NCBI GenBank assembly: GCA_008921705.1
Contig: VFFE01006809.1
Location: forward strand, 169,815 to 233,814
Reading direction: 5' to 3'
From: Burhinus oedicnemus
Lineage: Eukaryota; Chordata; Aves; Charadriiformes; Burhinidae
Length of the DNA: 64,000 nucleotides
Positions within the stretch are counted from its first letter, which is position 1. Every line of letters begins with the position of its first letter. The notes under the pieces were generated by a model. That model was not told the DNA's origin. It searched no databases and saw only the letters and a list, made by a program, of their open reading frames with translations. Position numbers and translations under genes: made by a program. Positions 53,701 through 63,175 of the stretch are shown here, piece by piece.

Positions 53701-55888
53701 GCCAGGATAAAACACTTCCATTCCCTCCATAGTTCCAGTCAGGTTTATTTCACTTTCATTTTTAAACAACTTCTTTTCTCACCAGCCAGATGCCTTATTC
53801 GTGAGAACTTCTATGCCAGCACCACCACGCTAATCTGAATTCAGCGTGCTGCTCACAGAACTTATTTTCTATGTGTATCTATCAACAGCTAAAGTTCCTT
53901 ACACAGAAGTCGTTAAAACTGAGACAGCAACTCTTTTCATTACCGGCCACTGTCTTGACCTTCACAGAGATGCTTTGAATTGAGCAATTCATATGAAATT
54001 TAGTACTACGCTGTAATTCTCTCTGTCATGTGTGATAACTCAGAAAGCACGCTAGTCATTCAGTACTACAACTTGGTGTAATTGCTTCTGCAGCCTGACT
54101 GAAAGCTACATCATATGATCCGCCAGCACATGATTAGTAGTATAATAAATCTCTGAAATAAGGCATACAAAATACATTCTTTCAGTCCTCAACGCATTCA
54201 GAATTTACTATTAAGTGCTTTTTCTTATACAGAAAAGTTTTGCTGGATGTGTATGTATGTATTTATTGTTATAATCGGTCACCCGTGAGCAATAAAAGCA
54301 ATGCTTTCCCTATTACTCCAACTTTTAATAAAGAAAACTGAGTATATATGTATTTAATATCATAAACCCACAAGACTATATCGATGTGTAAAAAAGCTGA
54401 GGTTATGCATGTTTTGCATAAAGTAGTGTTGTTGCATAAGTTTTAGTACCTTGGTGCCAAATTCAGAGCTCAGACATGAGGCAGCTAAGCGGAGAAGAAC
54501 GGCACTCCCTCCGCCGGTAAGAATGTCAAGAATTTTCTCATTTCACTAGTTTTACTCGGTGCCGTTCCAGACCAGATCACTGAACCCACAGCTCAGGCCA
54601 CAGGCTGGCATAGTTGCCTAACAGCTGATATAATGTTCTCCTCTATTCCTTACTTAACAAACGTAACTTCTTAATTTAATTAAGTTTTAAAAATGCCTTC
54701 CTTTTTGCTGTAAGCCGTTGTGTTCTAGCTGTACATGGGTTCCCACGTACACTAAAGGAAAGATGATTACTTATAGCATGCAAAATATGTCATCAAGATA
54801 AACTGCTGTTTTGTGGACTGAATCAAAAATGATTAATTCCTAGTAAGGGGGGGGTGACAAAAAATAAAGTTGTGGGTTTAATTGGAAGCCAAATATAAAA
54901 ACTCCGAAGCACTGACAGCAACAACGTCAAATTCTTTATTTTTTAATTAAGTAAACATGCAAGGATAGCTGGACTTCTTTATTCTTTTTCTCCCCACACA
55001 GAGTAAATTATCTTTTTTTGCTTGATGTTGGAATAAGGACAAGTAAACATGAGTAAATACATTTTTAGCAACCAGGACTATTGCCAAATAGAAACACTTC
55101 TCTTTTCAAAGCATGTCAGAAGTTGTTTACATTTCACTGGGCTGAAGGAAGGAAGGTAGGAGAGAGAGGAAGGAAAGGAAGAAGGAAGGTATTTTGATAA
55201 AGTAACTCAGTGATAGTTTTTCCTTATTTTTTAAGCTATAAAAATGACTTTAACCATCTTATTGAATCCCTCATCTCTTCCACCAAATTAAATAGATGTA
55301 ACAGGAAATTCTTGCTGCTCTCCGTCCCGTCACAGCGATCCGTCTGTTAGCCTAATGAGGGAAGCTGAACAGCAGCAGCTGCAAGGGAAGAACTGGGGCA
55401 TCTGGAGAGAGGTGCCCCTGTCCCCGCACGTGTCCAGGGGCTTGGGAGAAAAATCAGACAGGGCAGGTTTCACTCTGACACTCCTTGTTTGGGAGTCTGC
55501 TGGCTTCAGGGAAACTCCAGAATTTCAACCTGCCCTTAAAGTTTTCTCTCCTCGATCTCCTCTCCCTCACCGCATGGGCACTGGTATTTTCACAACAAAA
55601 AGATTAGTACAAATGAATCTGGGTCTATATTTTGTATTATCTCGGGATGAGCTATGGAGCAAAGGGTTCTCCTCTGTACTCACCCGCAATATCCCAGAGC
55701 TGCAGCCGTACCACAGTCTCAGCATCCCAGCTCAGCACCTTCAAGGCAAAGTCCACCCCGATGGTGGCCCGGTAGTGGGGGGAGAAGTTCTGGTGGACAT
55801 AACGTTTGATGATGCTGGTTTTGCCCACTCCCAGGTCCCCGATCACCAGCAGCTTGTAGAGGTGTTCCTTCTGACTGTGCTTCTGCAT
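35617..55888 (-). CDS. RAB38: RAB38, small GTPase of melanosomes and lysosome-related organelles (three coding exons, complete)
   Basis: Joining 55888-55684, 47461-47181 and 35769-35617 gives 68 + 94 + 50 residues (212 aa including the Gly split across intron 1); human RAB38 is 211 aa with three coding exons. Visible motifs: P-loop GDLGVGKTS at residues 17-25, switch I ATIGVDF 41-47, switch II WDIAGQE 65-71 (Ile where most Rabs have Thr, a mark of the Rab32/Rab38 subfamily), NKCD 128-131, ETSAK 158-162, and a CSAC tail ending CFKS that supplies the prenylated cysteine. Known for the family: Rab38 with Rab32 directs tyrosinase and TYRP1 traffic to melanosomes, also acts in lung and platelet lysosome-related organelles, and is activated by BLOC-3 (HPS1-HPS4). 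RAB32 is the main alternative; the near-identity of the N-terminus and exon 2 to RAB38, and the short N-terminus, favour RAB38. No frameshift or premature stop is seen. Confidence 0.97.
39489..39690. repeat. Two-phase pentanucleotide array (TCTCT)n then (TCCCT)n
   Basis: About 27 units of TCTCT (TTCTC register) at 39501-39635 followed, without a break, by 11 units of TCCCT at 39636-39690, then a T-rich run. The plus strand is pure pyrimidine; in RAB38 pre-mRNA orientation it is a purine tract in intron 2. Long phenylalanine/serine/leucine open frames across it are repeat artefacts. Confidence 0.97.
40470..40560 (+). mobile_element. MIR-like SINE fragment, low certainty
   Basis: CCTAAGTGACTTACCCTGCA, GTCTGCCAGAGCA and CCTGAACCCAGCTCCTG match, in order, the MIR tail blocks AAGTGACTTGCCC, GTGGCAGAGC and GAACCCAG-CTCCTG. 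The GAGGAAACTGAGGC core is missing. Confidence 0.4.
41788..41845 (+). mobile_element. CR1 LINE 3' end, very short
   Basis: GACTAAATGACCTCCAGATG, CCCCTTCCAACCTCAACAAT and TCTGTAATTCTGTGA are the last ~60 bp of a plus-strand CR1. It lies antisense to RAB38 in intron 2. Confidence 0.8.
42440..42570 (+). mobile_element. MIR-like SINE, amniote type
   Basis: CAGAGAGAGTGACTTTCTGA, AGGTAACCTGGCAGATCAGT, GGCAAAAAGGACTCCTGATT and CCTAGTCCAGCATTTGGACA follow the order of the 3' half of MIR (AGAGGTTAAGTGACTTGCC..GGTCAC..CAGTGGCAGAGC..GGAxTC..). It is diverged but collinear, and lies in RAB38 intron 2 on the opposite strand to the gene. Confidence 0.55.
44438..44930 (-). mobile_element. CR1 LINE 3' portion in RAB38 intron 2
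   Basis: Minus-strand CR1. The 3' end reads ATCATAGAATCATAGAATGG on the plus strand. Upstream of it an uninterrupted frame on the minus strand encodes the ORF2 C-terminus ([48 protein letters not shown]), closing at ALSNLV. It is 5'-truncated near 44930. The frame is still open, so this copy is relatively young. It is in the same orientation as RAB38. Confidence 0.95.
47181..47461 (-). CDS. RAB38: RAB38 coding exon 2
   Basis: 281 bases encoding residues 69-162, starting with the last two bases of the split Gly codon. It runs from GQERFGNMTR through VFDVTRPATFEAV, the guanine-specificity motif NKCD and the G5 motif ETSAK. The acceptor is a strong pyrimidine tract ending TTCATCACAG; the donor is AAG followed by GTAATG, giving a phase 0 intron 2. 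The reading frame is open throughout and joins exactly to exons 1 and 3. Confidence 0.97.
51639..52015 (-). mobile_element. CR1 LINE 3' portion in RAB38 intron 1
   Basis: Minus-strand CR1 with plus-strand sequence ATCATAGAATCATAGAATAG at its 3' terminus and an open ORF2 C-terminal frame ([40 protein letters not shown]). It is closely related to the copy at 44438-44930 and likewise in the gene's orientation. It is truncated near 52015. Confidence 0.95.
53413..53446. repeat. (GA)n(CA)n compound microsatellite
   Basis: About eleven AG units followed by about five AC units, in RAB38 intron 1. Confidence 0.92.
55144..55189. repeat. GGAA-rich purine tract
   Basis: Irregular GGAA, GGAG and GAAGG repeats about 0.5 kb inside RAB38 intron 1 from exon 1. 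Confidence 0.8.
55427..55432. promoter_or_regulatory. CACGTG E-box in RAB38 intron 1
   Basis: Perfect palindromic CACGTG in the context CCGCACGTGTCC, 252 bp into intron 1 in a locally GC-rich segment next to exon 1. CACGTG is the core recognised by bHLH-ZIP factors such as MITF, TFE3/TFEB and USF. That it functions is inference. Confidence 0.35.
55684..55888 (-). CDS. RAB38: RAB38 coding exon 1 (start codon to residue 68 plus one base)
   Basis: Encodes the start methionine, the P-loop, switch I and most of switch II up to WDIA. The ATG has A at -3 (context GAAAGATGC), a good initiation context, and the eight residues before the YKLLVIGDLG core match the usual RAB38 length, so this start is chosen. 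The exon ends GCGG followed by the donor GTGAGTAC, so the Gly codon of WDIAG is split (phase 1). 5' UTR sequence continues beyond 55888; the transcription start cannot be placed, and no TATA box is evident just upstream. Confidence 0.96.
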
Positions 55889-57879
55889 CTTTCCTGTGGC
55901 TGCGGCTGCTCCCTGTGAACTGATTGCATGCTCTGCCCGAGGAATCCTGCCAGCCCGAGGGGGAGAGAGGGAGTGAGGAACCGGGGAGGGAAGGAGAGAA
56001 GGTAGGTGGAGGCTTTTTCCCTTTGTACGGAAGCGGGATCACCAAGTCCAGCAGGCAGCCCTGCTGGGAGACGAAGAAAGCAAGGGGCTGGGGAAAGAAA
56101 GTCTCCCAGAAAGTTTTGTGCGTACGTGTGTAAAGGTCAGCACGAGGTGTGTCTGGGATTAGTCCGGCTACTAAAGGCTTTGCAGGAAAAGTCATGCAAC
56201 AGTCCTGTTCCCTGTTTCGCTCCTTGCTGGAAGGACAGTGTTTCTGTTCCGCGCTAGTTTTACATACTTTTTTTAATCACTGTCTTCTTGGTGATAATTT
56301 ATTACCCTGCGCTCGTTTCCAGACATCTTTAAAATGCAAGTCACTGCAAAAAAGCAGAAATCTCCTTTCAGAGGTTTCACGCCTCCATTAAAGTGCAAAA
56401 ATTAAACCAGTGTGACTTTAACTTTGGATGTGATTTGGTTTTAATCATGTAAGCCAGTGCGAATGCAGCTATGTCACTAGAAGTGGCAGTTATAGCCATT
56501 TTACATGTGTCCGTGCTAGGAGGGCTGTGCAAATTTAATTCTAACAGATATGTATTTTTAAGTTTCATTAATATATTTGTGATTGTCTGTCTGTACCTAT
56601 AGGCATGTTCACATCTGCTAATGCAGCACACAGCTCATGCTTTGTTTTTTCATACGACTGGACTCTAAAATGCAAAAAATCCAGATTTATCCCATGACTC
56701 CGATAATCAGAAGTTATGAAAGCGTAACAGCGTTAGAGCATATGAATGCCAATGTCTCAATGGGCCTCTATTTTCCAAAATAAGTGATATCAAACTTGCA
56801 AACAACTGAACACATTTGAGTAAATCGTTCCACTGACACGACTGACCCTGTATTTTAAACGAAGAACACAGTGACAGTTTCAACTCGGCAGCTTAGCTGG
56901 AGACCCCTATCCACTGCCTAGAGGTGTTTGATTCTTTTAACAGTTTTGATAGCAAATCCCCAGAATTTTAATATTGTGTGAAACTCATCCATGAATGATT
57001 TTTACATTTATTGATGACCTTGATAAAATGAAAACACATTTTACACTTACTGAGATATTATTTAGTGGAGTTCTTATCTAACTGTGCACTGAAAGGGCAT
57101 TAGAAATTTGTCTTCTATCCAAAAAGCTGGATTTTAGTAGACAAAGAATTCAGAACACTTACGTTATGCAATCTTTTATAACTGGACTTTAAACTCAAAC
57201 ATTAACGTTTGTATATATACACACACACGAAGTGGAAATGGGTAATTTGAGAAGAAAAATGTCTTATTTTCCTTGAAACTTTTTATTTTTAATAAGAGGC
57301 CTTTTTTCAATAAGATAAATTCTCTTTCCAAAAACAAGCTGTCATTTGTATCCTTCTTTTTGGAGAGAAAATTTTAAAGGGCTTAGCCTTGTTAGCTACA
57401 GACTTGATAAAAGACGACAATTTGAGAATCAAACTAGTGCACTTCAATGGGCTACCAGCTTTGCATGATTTAAGTTTATTATTGTTGCTACTGGTAGTGT
57501 GCGGCCTGTGAACCTTACCTTCACAGCACCACCAATTTTCAGAGGGCATCCAGTACCCAAGCACTTCCAAGCACTCACAATTCCCCTCTAAAGTCGAAGA
57601 TTTCCCATTACAGAAGTTAAAAAAAGAACAGGCCGAGAGGGTTTAACAATTTAGAGAATGATGAAATTGGTGTTTTGGATGAGGCTGAAATTACATCTAT
57701 CTTTTATCCTTCTTTTATGATGGCCAATGCTCAGGGAACAGTGCATGGAAGATCACTGTGAGCAGATAGCAGGTAACTGGAGGTCTTAGGCTATTAGCAA
57801 GTGCAGTTAGAGATTGGCCTACACCCAGAAGCATGAGGCTTTACCTCTCTTCCAAAGTTTTTGTTAGCATTAGCTATAA
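55889..57879 (-). promoter_or_regulatory. RAB38 5' UTR and proximal promoter region (boundaries unknown)
   Basis: The first ~400 bp beyond the start codon are more GC-rich than the flank (GAGGGGGAGAGAGGGAGTGA, ACCGGGGAGGGAAGG on the plus strand) and should contain the 5' UTR and core promoter. I see no clear TATA box and only modest CpG density. The remainder to 57.9 kb is AT-rich with no repeat or gene recognised. Confidence 0.4.
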
Positions 57880-57990
57880 TAGCTCTGGATAATCACGTTA
57901 TTTGTTTAAGTTTCCAATTCTTCTTTGAACCTGGCTAAATTCTTGGCCCCAGCAACACCCTGGTACAATGAGCTTCTCATAGGCTTAATC
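57880..57990 (-). mobile_element. Ancient CR1-like fragment
   Basis: TTCCAATTCTTCTTTGAACC, TGGCTAAATTCTTGGCCCCA and GCAACACCCTGGTACAATGA resemble the old amniote CR1 block 'TTGAACCC..TA.ACTCTTGGCCTC..CAACATCCTGTGGCAATGAGTTCC'. It is diverged and the boundaries are approximate. Confidence 0.5.
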
Positions 57991-58059
57991 AAGGTCACCC
58001 TGGGATGGCGGTGGGATTACAAGCGAGGTGTTCAGCGAGGTGTTCAGATGTGGGGTGAG

Positions 58060-58065
58060 CACGTG
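58060..58065. promoter_or_regulatory. CACGTG E-box upstream of RAB38
   Basis: Perfect CACGTG in the context GAGCACGTGGGA, about 2.17 kb upstream of the RAB38 start codon. It is one of three such hexamers between 55.4 and 58.9 kb. Function is inferred only from the motif and location. Confidence 0.3.
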
Positions 58066-58866
58066 GGAGGCTTTGTTGCATTTAGAGTGATGATTCGCTG
58101 AGCTAAAGGGAAGCATGGACTGAAGCGTCTTGCTGAGTGAGAGCTGTATCCGGATCTCCAAACTCCACGGTGAATTGGCTTTTATAGACACCTTCTGCTG
58201 AATGCTTCTAAGGTGGGATAAAGCCCTCAGCCCTGCCTTGCTCCACTTTTTTGGAAGACTGTTGCCATGTCCTGAACTATGTGTCTGTACTGGTTTGACT
58301 TCTTTGGCATCTGAAGGCACTGAGCGGGGAGGTGTGGATGTACCGCTCATTTGCAGCTCTGCTGCAGGAACAGCAAGCACTGCCATTCGGGAAGGCGCAT
58401 AATTTTGGCTGGTCATGTCTTAAGAGATCACTGCAAGACTTGTTTGATGATGCCATCTGGTCTCTTCAGGCACACAACCAGGTTATGGTGACTCAGTGAT
58501 TTGCTGCAGGCAGAGGTGTCCAGGGAAGCGTACTTAGCCTGGAGCTGATGCAATGCAATCTGTCTTAGCTGAGACAACAGTTCAGGGCAGTTAATATAAA
58601 CCACATTAGCTTGCATTTGCCACCCACAGGTAGGTAGTTAGCAAGGCTCAGCTGACAGGAGTAACTTGTTAAGCTGGGAGAACCAGATGGTGTCCCTGAG
58701 CCCCTATTCTGCTGCTTCGGGTCCTTCAACAACATCCAGGCAATGAGAACATGTAAACGTGCTGCCAATTTAGTTGATAGTTCAGTGTTTATATTTTGGT
58801 TGTCTGTGTTTTCTCTAGTAAAGACATACATTTTAAACTTTATTAAATCAATGTAAAAATTAAAAT

Positions 58867-58876
58867 CCCACGTGAC
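58867..58876 (-). promoter_or_regulatory. GTCACGTGGG, MITF/TFE-type E-box upstream of RAB38
   Basis: On the RAB38 strand this reads GTCACGTGGG, matching 8 of 10 positions of the palindromic GTCACGTGAC site bound by MITF and TFEB-class factors, including the flanking T that MITF prefers. It lies about 2.98 kb upstream of the start codon. Occupancy cannot be judged from sequence. Confidence 0.35.
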
Positions 58877-59586
58877 ATTGTCTATATCTATGATGTTTTA
58901 TTTTTGTATTCCCTGCCTATCCACTGTGCTATTTGCCACAATAGTGTCATCCGATGCTCTGCTATCTCTATTATAATCCTTATACTAATAAAGTATATTA
59001 ACAATCTATTTTAATTGGCAGGAATTGATACAAACTCTACATGTCTCTGTTGTAAATAATAACATTTAAGAAAGTTCCATCAAATTACAGACTGTCTTGG
59101 CATCATCATAAAAGTGAAACTCATTTTACAGTGATAGTTTTCAGGAATTTCTCACTATTTCTGTCATTAATAGAGACTTCTTTTCTGAGACAAGTGATAA
59201 AATTGAAGATGAAATTACATTGACAGGAATCAAGGACACCATAACTGCATCCTGGATTTTATCCCTCTTCTTTGCATGGCATATACCCCAGAAAAGGACA
59301 TCAATCCTGGCGTTGTTACGAAAATACCTTCAAAAATCACGATGTTGCCTGAGTTACGGAAACCATGACATAATATTTTCTGCCCAAGGAAATAGATTGA
59401 AATTATTAGAAATGTATGTACTTAGAGGATCACTGTCTAATTATCTAGGGGTTTTACACCACAACTATCACTATTATATCTGGTAGCTTTGAATGTCTAG
59501 AAGGGATTGGCCTGTGCCATATATCATACCATATATGGCCTATATATCATATAACTGACACCACAATCCAGAGAAATGGTAAATAT

Positions 59587-59611
59587 ATGTGTGTGTGTAT
59601 GTGTGTGTGTG
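59587..59611. repeat. (GT)n microsatellite
   Basis: Two GT runs interrupted by a single TA: ATGTGTGTGTGTATGTGTGT and continuation. Confidence 0.9.
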
Positions 59612-60395
59612 ATAGATGAAATTAATATGATAGAAGATTATTTTATGTTTTAGAAAAAATATAAAACATTGACATTCTACACAGTGTTTTGGCAGACTTC
59701 AGTATCCCAATTAATCCTGGGGTATGGATTAAATACTAAGTTGTAAGCTACACAGAAGACTGTTCATCTTTTATTAATATATTGTCTTCCTCATTTCAGT
59801 CATAGCATATTCACTGACTTCATTATGGGAATATTTAATCACGGCAAGAATAATCTCTTACAGAGAAATAGATTGTTTTTAAAAAAATGTTGTATTTCCT
59901 CCAATTTTATTTTTAGACTGGAAAGATTTAATTAGTTTGGATTTTCCCTTCTTCCATTCCAACTGTTCTTGTGACTAAGACATTCAGTTAAAAATTACTG
60001 TTGACTCATCAAACATACCCATAGTGGAATGGTTACTGACTTGTCAAACATAGCAAGAACTCCCCTTTGATTAAATTATGATCTTCTTAACTTGTAATTA
60101 ACTTAACAGAAAATACTTTTTATCAGGAAAGATTCCCTCAAGGAATATCTAAACAAATGTTTATGCAACCAATGGAAGTGCTAGTTAGCTTTTATGGTCA
60201 GATGTCATGTTATCCTTCTGAAATGAGTTATAATTCCCGTACTCAGTTATTCTCACTCATTAAAAGTTCAGTCTACACCCTGGCTGAAAGCCCTCTGTCA
60301 ATAACATAACAATATAGACTTAATGAGCACGGCCAAGTGTTACCTCTGGGGAATTATGCTCCAGCTGTCCTACAAAACAAGGTCTGGATGACAGG

Positions 60396-60545
60396 AATAG
60401 AATCATAGAATCGTAGAATCACCTAGGTTGGAATTACCTTTAAGATCATTGAGTCCAACCATCAAGTTGAACAGTCTGTGGCAGTGTCTGTTTTATCTCA
60501 GGAACTACACCTCTCAAAAACAGCTGAAACCTTTCCCTCCAGCAC
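60396..60545 (-). mobile_element. CR1 LINE 3' end
   Basis: Plus-strand ATAGAATCATAGAATCGTAG then AATCACCTAGGTTGGAATTA and ATCATTGAGTCCAACCATCA are the reverse complement of a CR1 3' terminus. Similarity fades after about 150 bp. Confidence 0.88.
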
Positions 60546-61981
60546 AATTACAGCCCTACTAAAAAACTCTTAAACAGGTATGAGTTACAGGTTGAGGGTA
60601 CAATTTTGCCCCCTAGAGCAATTGGACATGTTTCTAGAGTTGGAGATCCCGCAAGATCAGACCCCAAGGCAAGGTAAGATTCAGGGCAGAGAATAGTGAC
60701 AACACAGGGAAAGAGATTCCAAATTTTAGCAGCCTATAGGTGCATGAATCGTTGCATTTAAAGAGTGAGAGCTTGTGGCTTTCTCATAATTACAAACTCT
60801 TAGTCTGTTAAAGGGACTTGGCTTGGCTACTTGTTGCACGTTCCAATATACCTTCCGTATCCACCAGCCCTGTACCGATGCCCCAGGGCATCTCAGATGG
60901 TTTTAGTTACCTGTGTAAGCACAGTCTCTGCTCAGATGCAAACATATGTTTCTATTCCATCAGACCCAAAAAATAAAAATAATTTGATGTAATTGCCTTT
61001 CTCAAGGCCGAATTATTTTATTCTTTATTTTTGTATAGATCCACACAGCCTAAAAAAATCCAAGTTAAGGTCTATCCTTTGGAGCCTGCAGCAAAATCTT
61101 AGATGGGTTGCAGTGCATTTTACACCAGGTGCATTTGAACAGTCCCCTGGGAATACATGAACACAGTGCAACTTGAAAAGCAATAAGGGGAAGGACCAGA
61201 ATGTCTGCCATGGGTAAAATCTAATAACAGGGGGTCAGTAATACTCTGGGAAAATTAAAATGGCTTGTCCCTGAGGCCAGATGGCAGTGAAAGCATCATA
61301 TGGCACAGAATTAGTCTGAAATGTGCCAGTTCCAAACGAAGATTATTTTGTCTCAGATTCAATAAACGAAGTGTGAGAGCAGTCGCTGAGGTTGTAGACT
61401 GAACCATCACACTCTTTGCGGGGTTGCTACTATGGAGCTACCAACAAAAGCCTGGACCAAACCGACAGTACAGCAGTTTTAAGCCTCATCAGGTACTGTG
61501 AATTACTTATGTGATGAGGATGGAACAGTTATAGTGCTACAGATAGGTATGTCTAAATTAAGCTAGAAAGTTTCTGATAGTCAGTAATCTGTATTACGCC
61601 CTCCTATGACTGTCCGTATGCAATCCTCACAGCAGGAGCTTAGATACTAGTCTACCCTGTCCTCCACAGAGAAAATCTTCCTTAAGAACAGGGTTGAATC
61701 ACATCAGTGAAACTGCTGTCTGATTCAAGTAGATTTGAGTCTGATTCTTGGAAACCATCTACCTCTAATGGTGCTCACCCAGCAGCACCAATTTCATGTG
61801 CAGGGATATTTATAAGAATAGATCCTAAATTAATGTGCATTGGCCTAAGCAGTTTCCATTAAGGATTGGGTCCCCAGGCTGCAAATTTAAACCGTGGAAC
61901 GAAACAACAAAAGATACTCCCTTTAGTTGGTAAAAGTTCATCAGGCATATAGTTTGTAAGTTGTATTCACAATAATTTGAA
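60546..61981. other. Intergenic stretch, nothing recognised
   Basis: Non-coding sequence between two CR1 copies; no gene, RNA gene or other repeat is evident. Confidence 0.55.
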
Positions 61982-63175
61982 ATATCACAGAATCACTGAG
62001 GTGGGAAGGTACTTCTGGAGATCATTGAGTCCTATCCCCCCGCTCAAAGCAGAGTCAGTGAGATGGGGTTGCTCACAGCCATGTACTGTTGGGTTTTGAA
62101 TAGGGATGGAGACTTCACAATCTCTCGTGGCAACTTGTTCCAGTGTTTGACCACACATGCAGTAAAAAGCTTTTTTCTTGCATTTAAATAGAATTCCCAT
62201 CTTTGCCTGTGCCCTTTACTCACCCTATTGGGTATTTATACACATTGATAAAACCCCCATGAGCCTTCTCCAGGCTGAAACTGTCCCAGCTCTCACAGCC
62301 TCTCCTTGATGCCCCAAGCTCTTAGTCATCTTTGTGTTCCTTTGCTGGACTCAGGCCTCTTTGTCTCTCGTACTGGGGAGGCCAGCATTGGACACAGCAC
62401 TCGGTGTATCTCTCACCAGTGCTAATTAGAGGTGAAAGATCACCTGCCTCAACCTGCTGACCATGTTCTGCCTAATGCAGCCCAGGAGGATGTTGGCCTT
62501 CTTTGCTGCAAGGCTCAGGTTCAACTTGTTGCCCACAAGGACCCTGAGGTCCTTCTCTGCAAAGGTCTTTCCAGCTGGTTGGCCCCCAGCATGCAGTGAT
62601 GCTTGGGGTAATTCTTCTCCAGGATTTGGCATTTCCCCTTGTTGAAGATAATGAGATTCATCTCTGCTCAATTCCCCAGACTGTCGAAGTCCCTCTGAAT
62701 GGCAGCACAACCATGTGGTGTATCAACCACCTTGTATCACCTGCAAACTTTCTGAGCTAGCAACCTGTCCCCTTGTCTAAGTCATTAATGAAGATGTTGA
62801 ACAGTATTGATCCCTGGGGCACAGCACTAATCAGTGGCCTCCAGTTAGGCTTTGTGCAGCTGATCACAACCCTTTGAGCCTGGTCATTCAGCCAGTTTTT
62901 GATCCACCTCACTGCCCATTCACCTAATGCCCCCCCCCCCATACTTCATCTGTTTGTCTATGAAGATGTTACAGGAGACAGCGTCAAAAGCCTGTCATTT
63001 CATCATAGTTGGCTATCTGTTTGGTCAGGCATGATTTCCCCTTCATAAGTCTATGCTGACTACTGCAAATCACCTCCTTGTCCTTCCTATGTTTTGAAAT
63101 GGCTTCCAGGAGGATTTAATCCATCACATTTCCTGGGATCGAGGTGATGCTTACCAGCCTGTAGTTCCCTGAAAC
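61982..63175 (-). mobile_element. CR1 LINE with partial reverse transcriptase, inactive
   Basis: About 1.2 kb CR1 on the minus strand. The 3' end reads ATATCACAGAATCACTGAGG on the plus strand. Further in, the minus strand encodes ORF2 pieces: ...VGNKLNLSLAAKKANILLGC around 62460-62550, and [13 protein letters not shown] followed by [16 protein letters not shown] around 62790-62900. The latter lacks three residues of the usual [17 protein letters not shown] block, an in-frame 9-bp loss. Frameshifts, stops and a C homopolymer (about 62930-62940) confirm inactivity. The 5' limit near 63175 is set by the CTGTAGTTCCCTG block. Confidence 0.93.

Larger units (their letters stand above)
47462..55683 (-). 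other. RAB38: RAB38 intron 1
   Basis: 8,222-bp phase 1 intron with GTGAGT donor and CACAG acceptor. It contains a CR1 fragment in the same orientation as the gene (51639-52015), a GA/CA microsatellite (53413-53446), a GGAA-rich tract (55144-55189) and a CACGTG E-box 252 bp inside the donor end (55427-55432). The remainder is AT-rich sequence in which I see no further exon. Confidence 0.9.
57991..60395. other. RAB38 upstream flank without recognised gene
   Basis: Contains the two CACGTG sites (58060, 58869), a perfect CArG-type decamer CCATATATGG (59529-59538) and a GT microsatellite (59587-59611). A 143-codon minus-strand frame at 58416-57985 has no family resemblance. Confidence 0.5.

Noticed and set aside
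57985..58416. 143-codon minus-strand frame upstream of RAB38, considered as an upstream exon or separate gene
   Set aside because: No family resemblance, no fitting donor that would join it in frame to RAB38 exon 1, and RAB38 already has a complete N-terminus.
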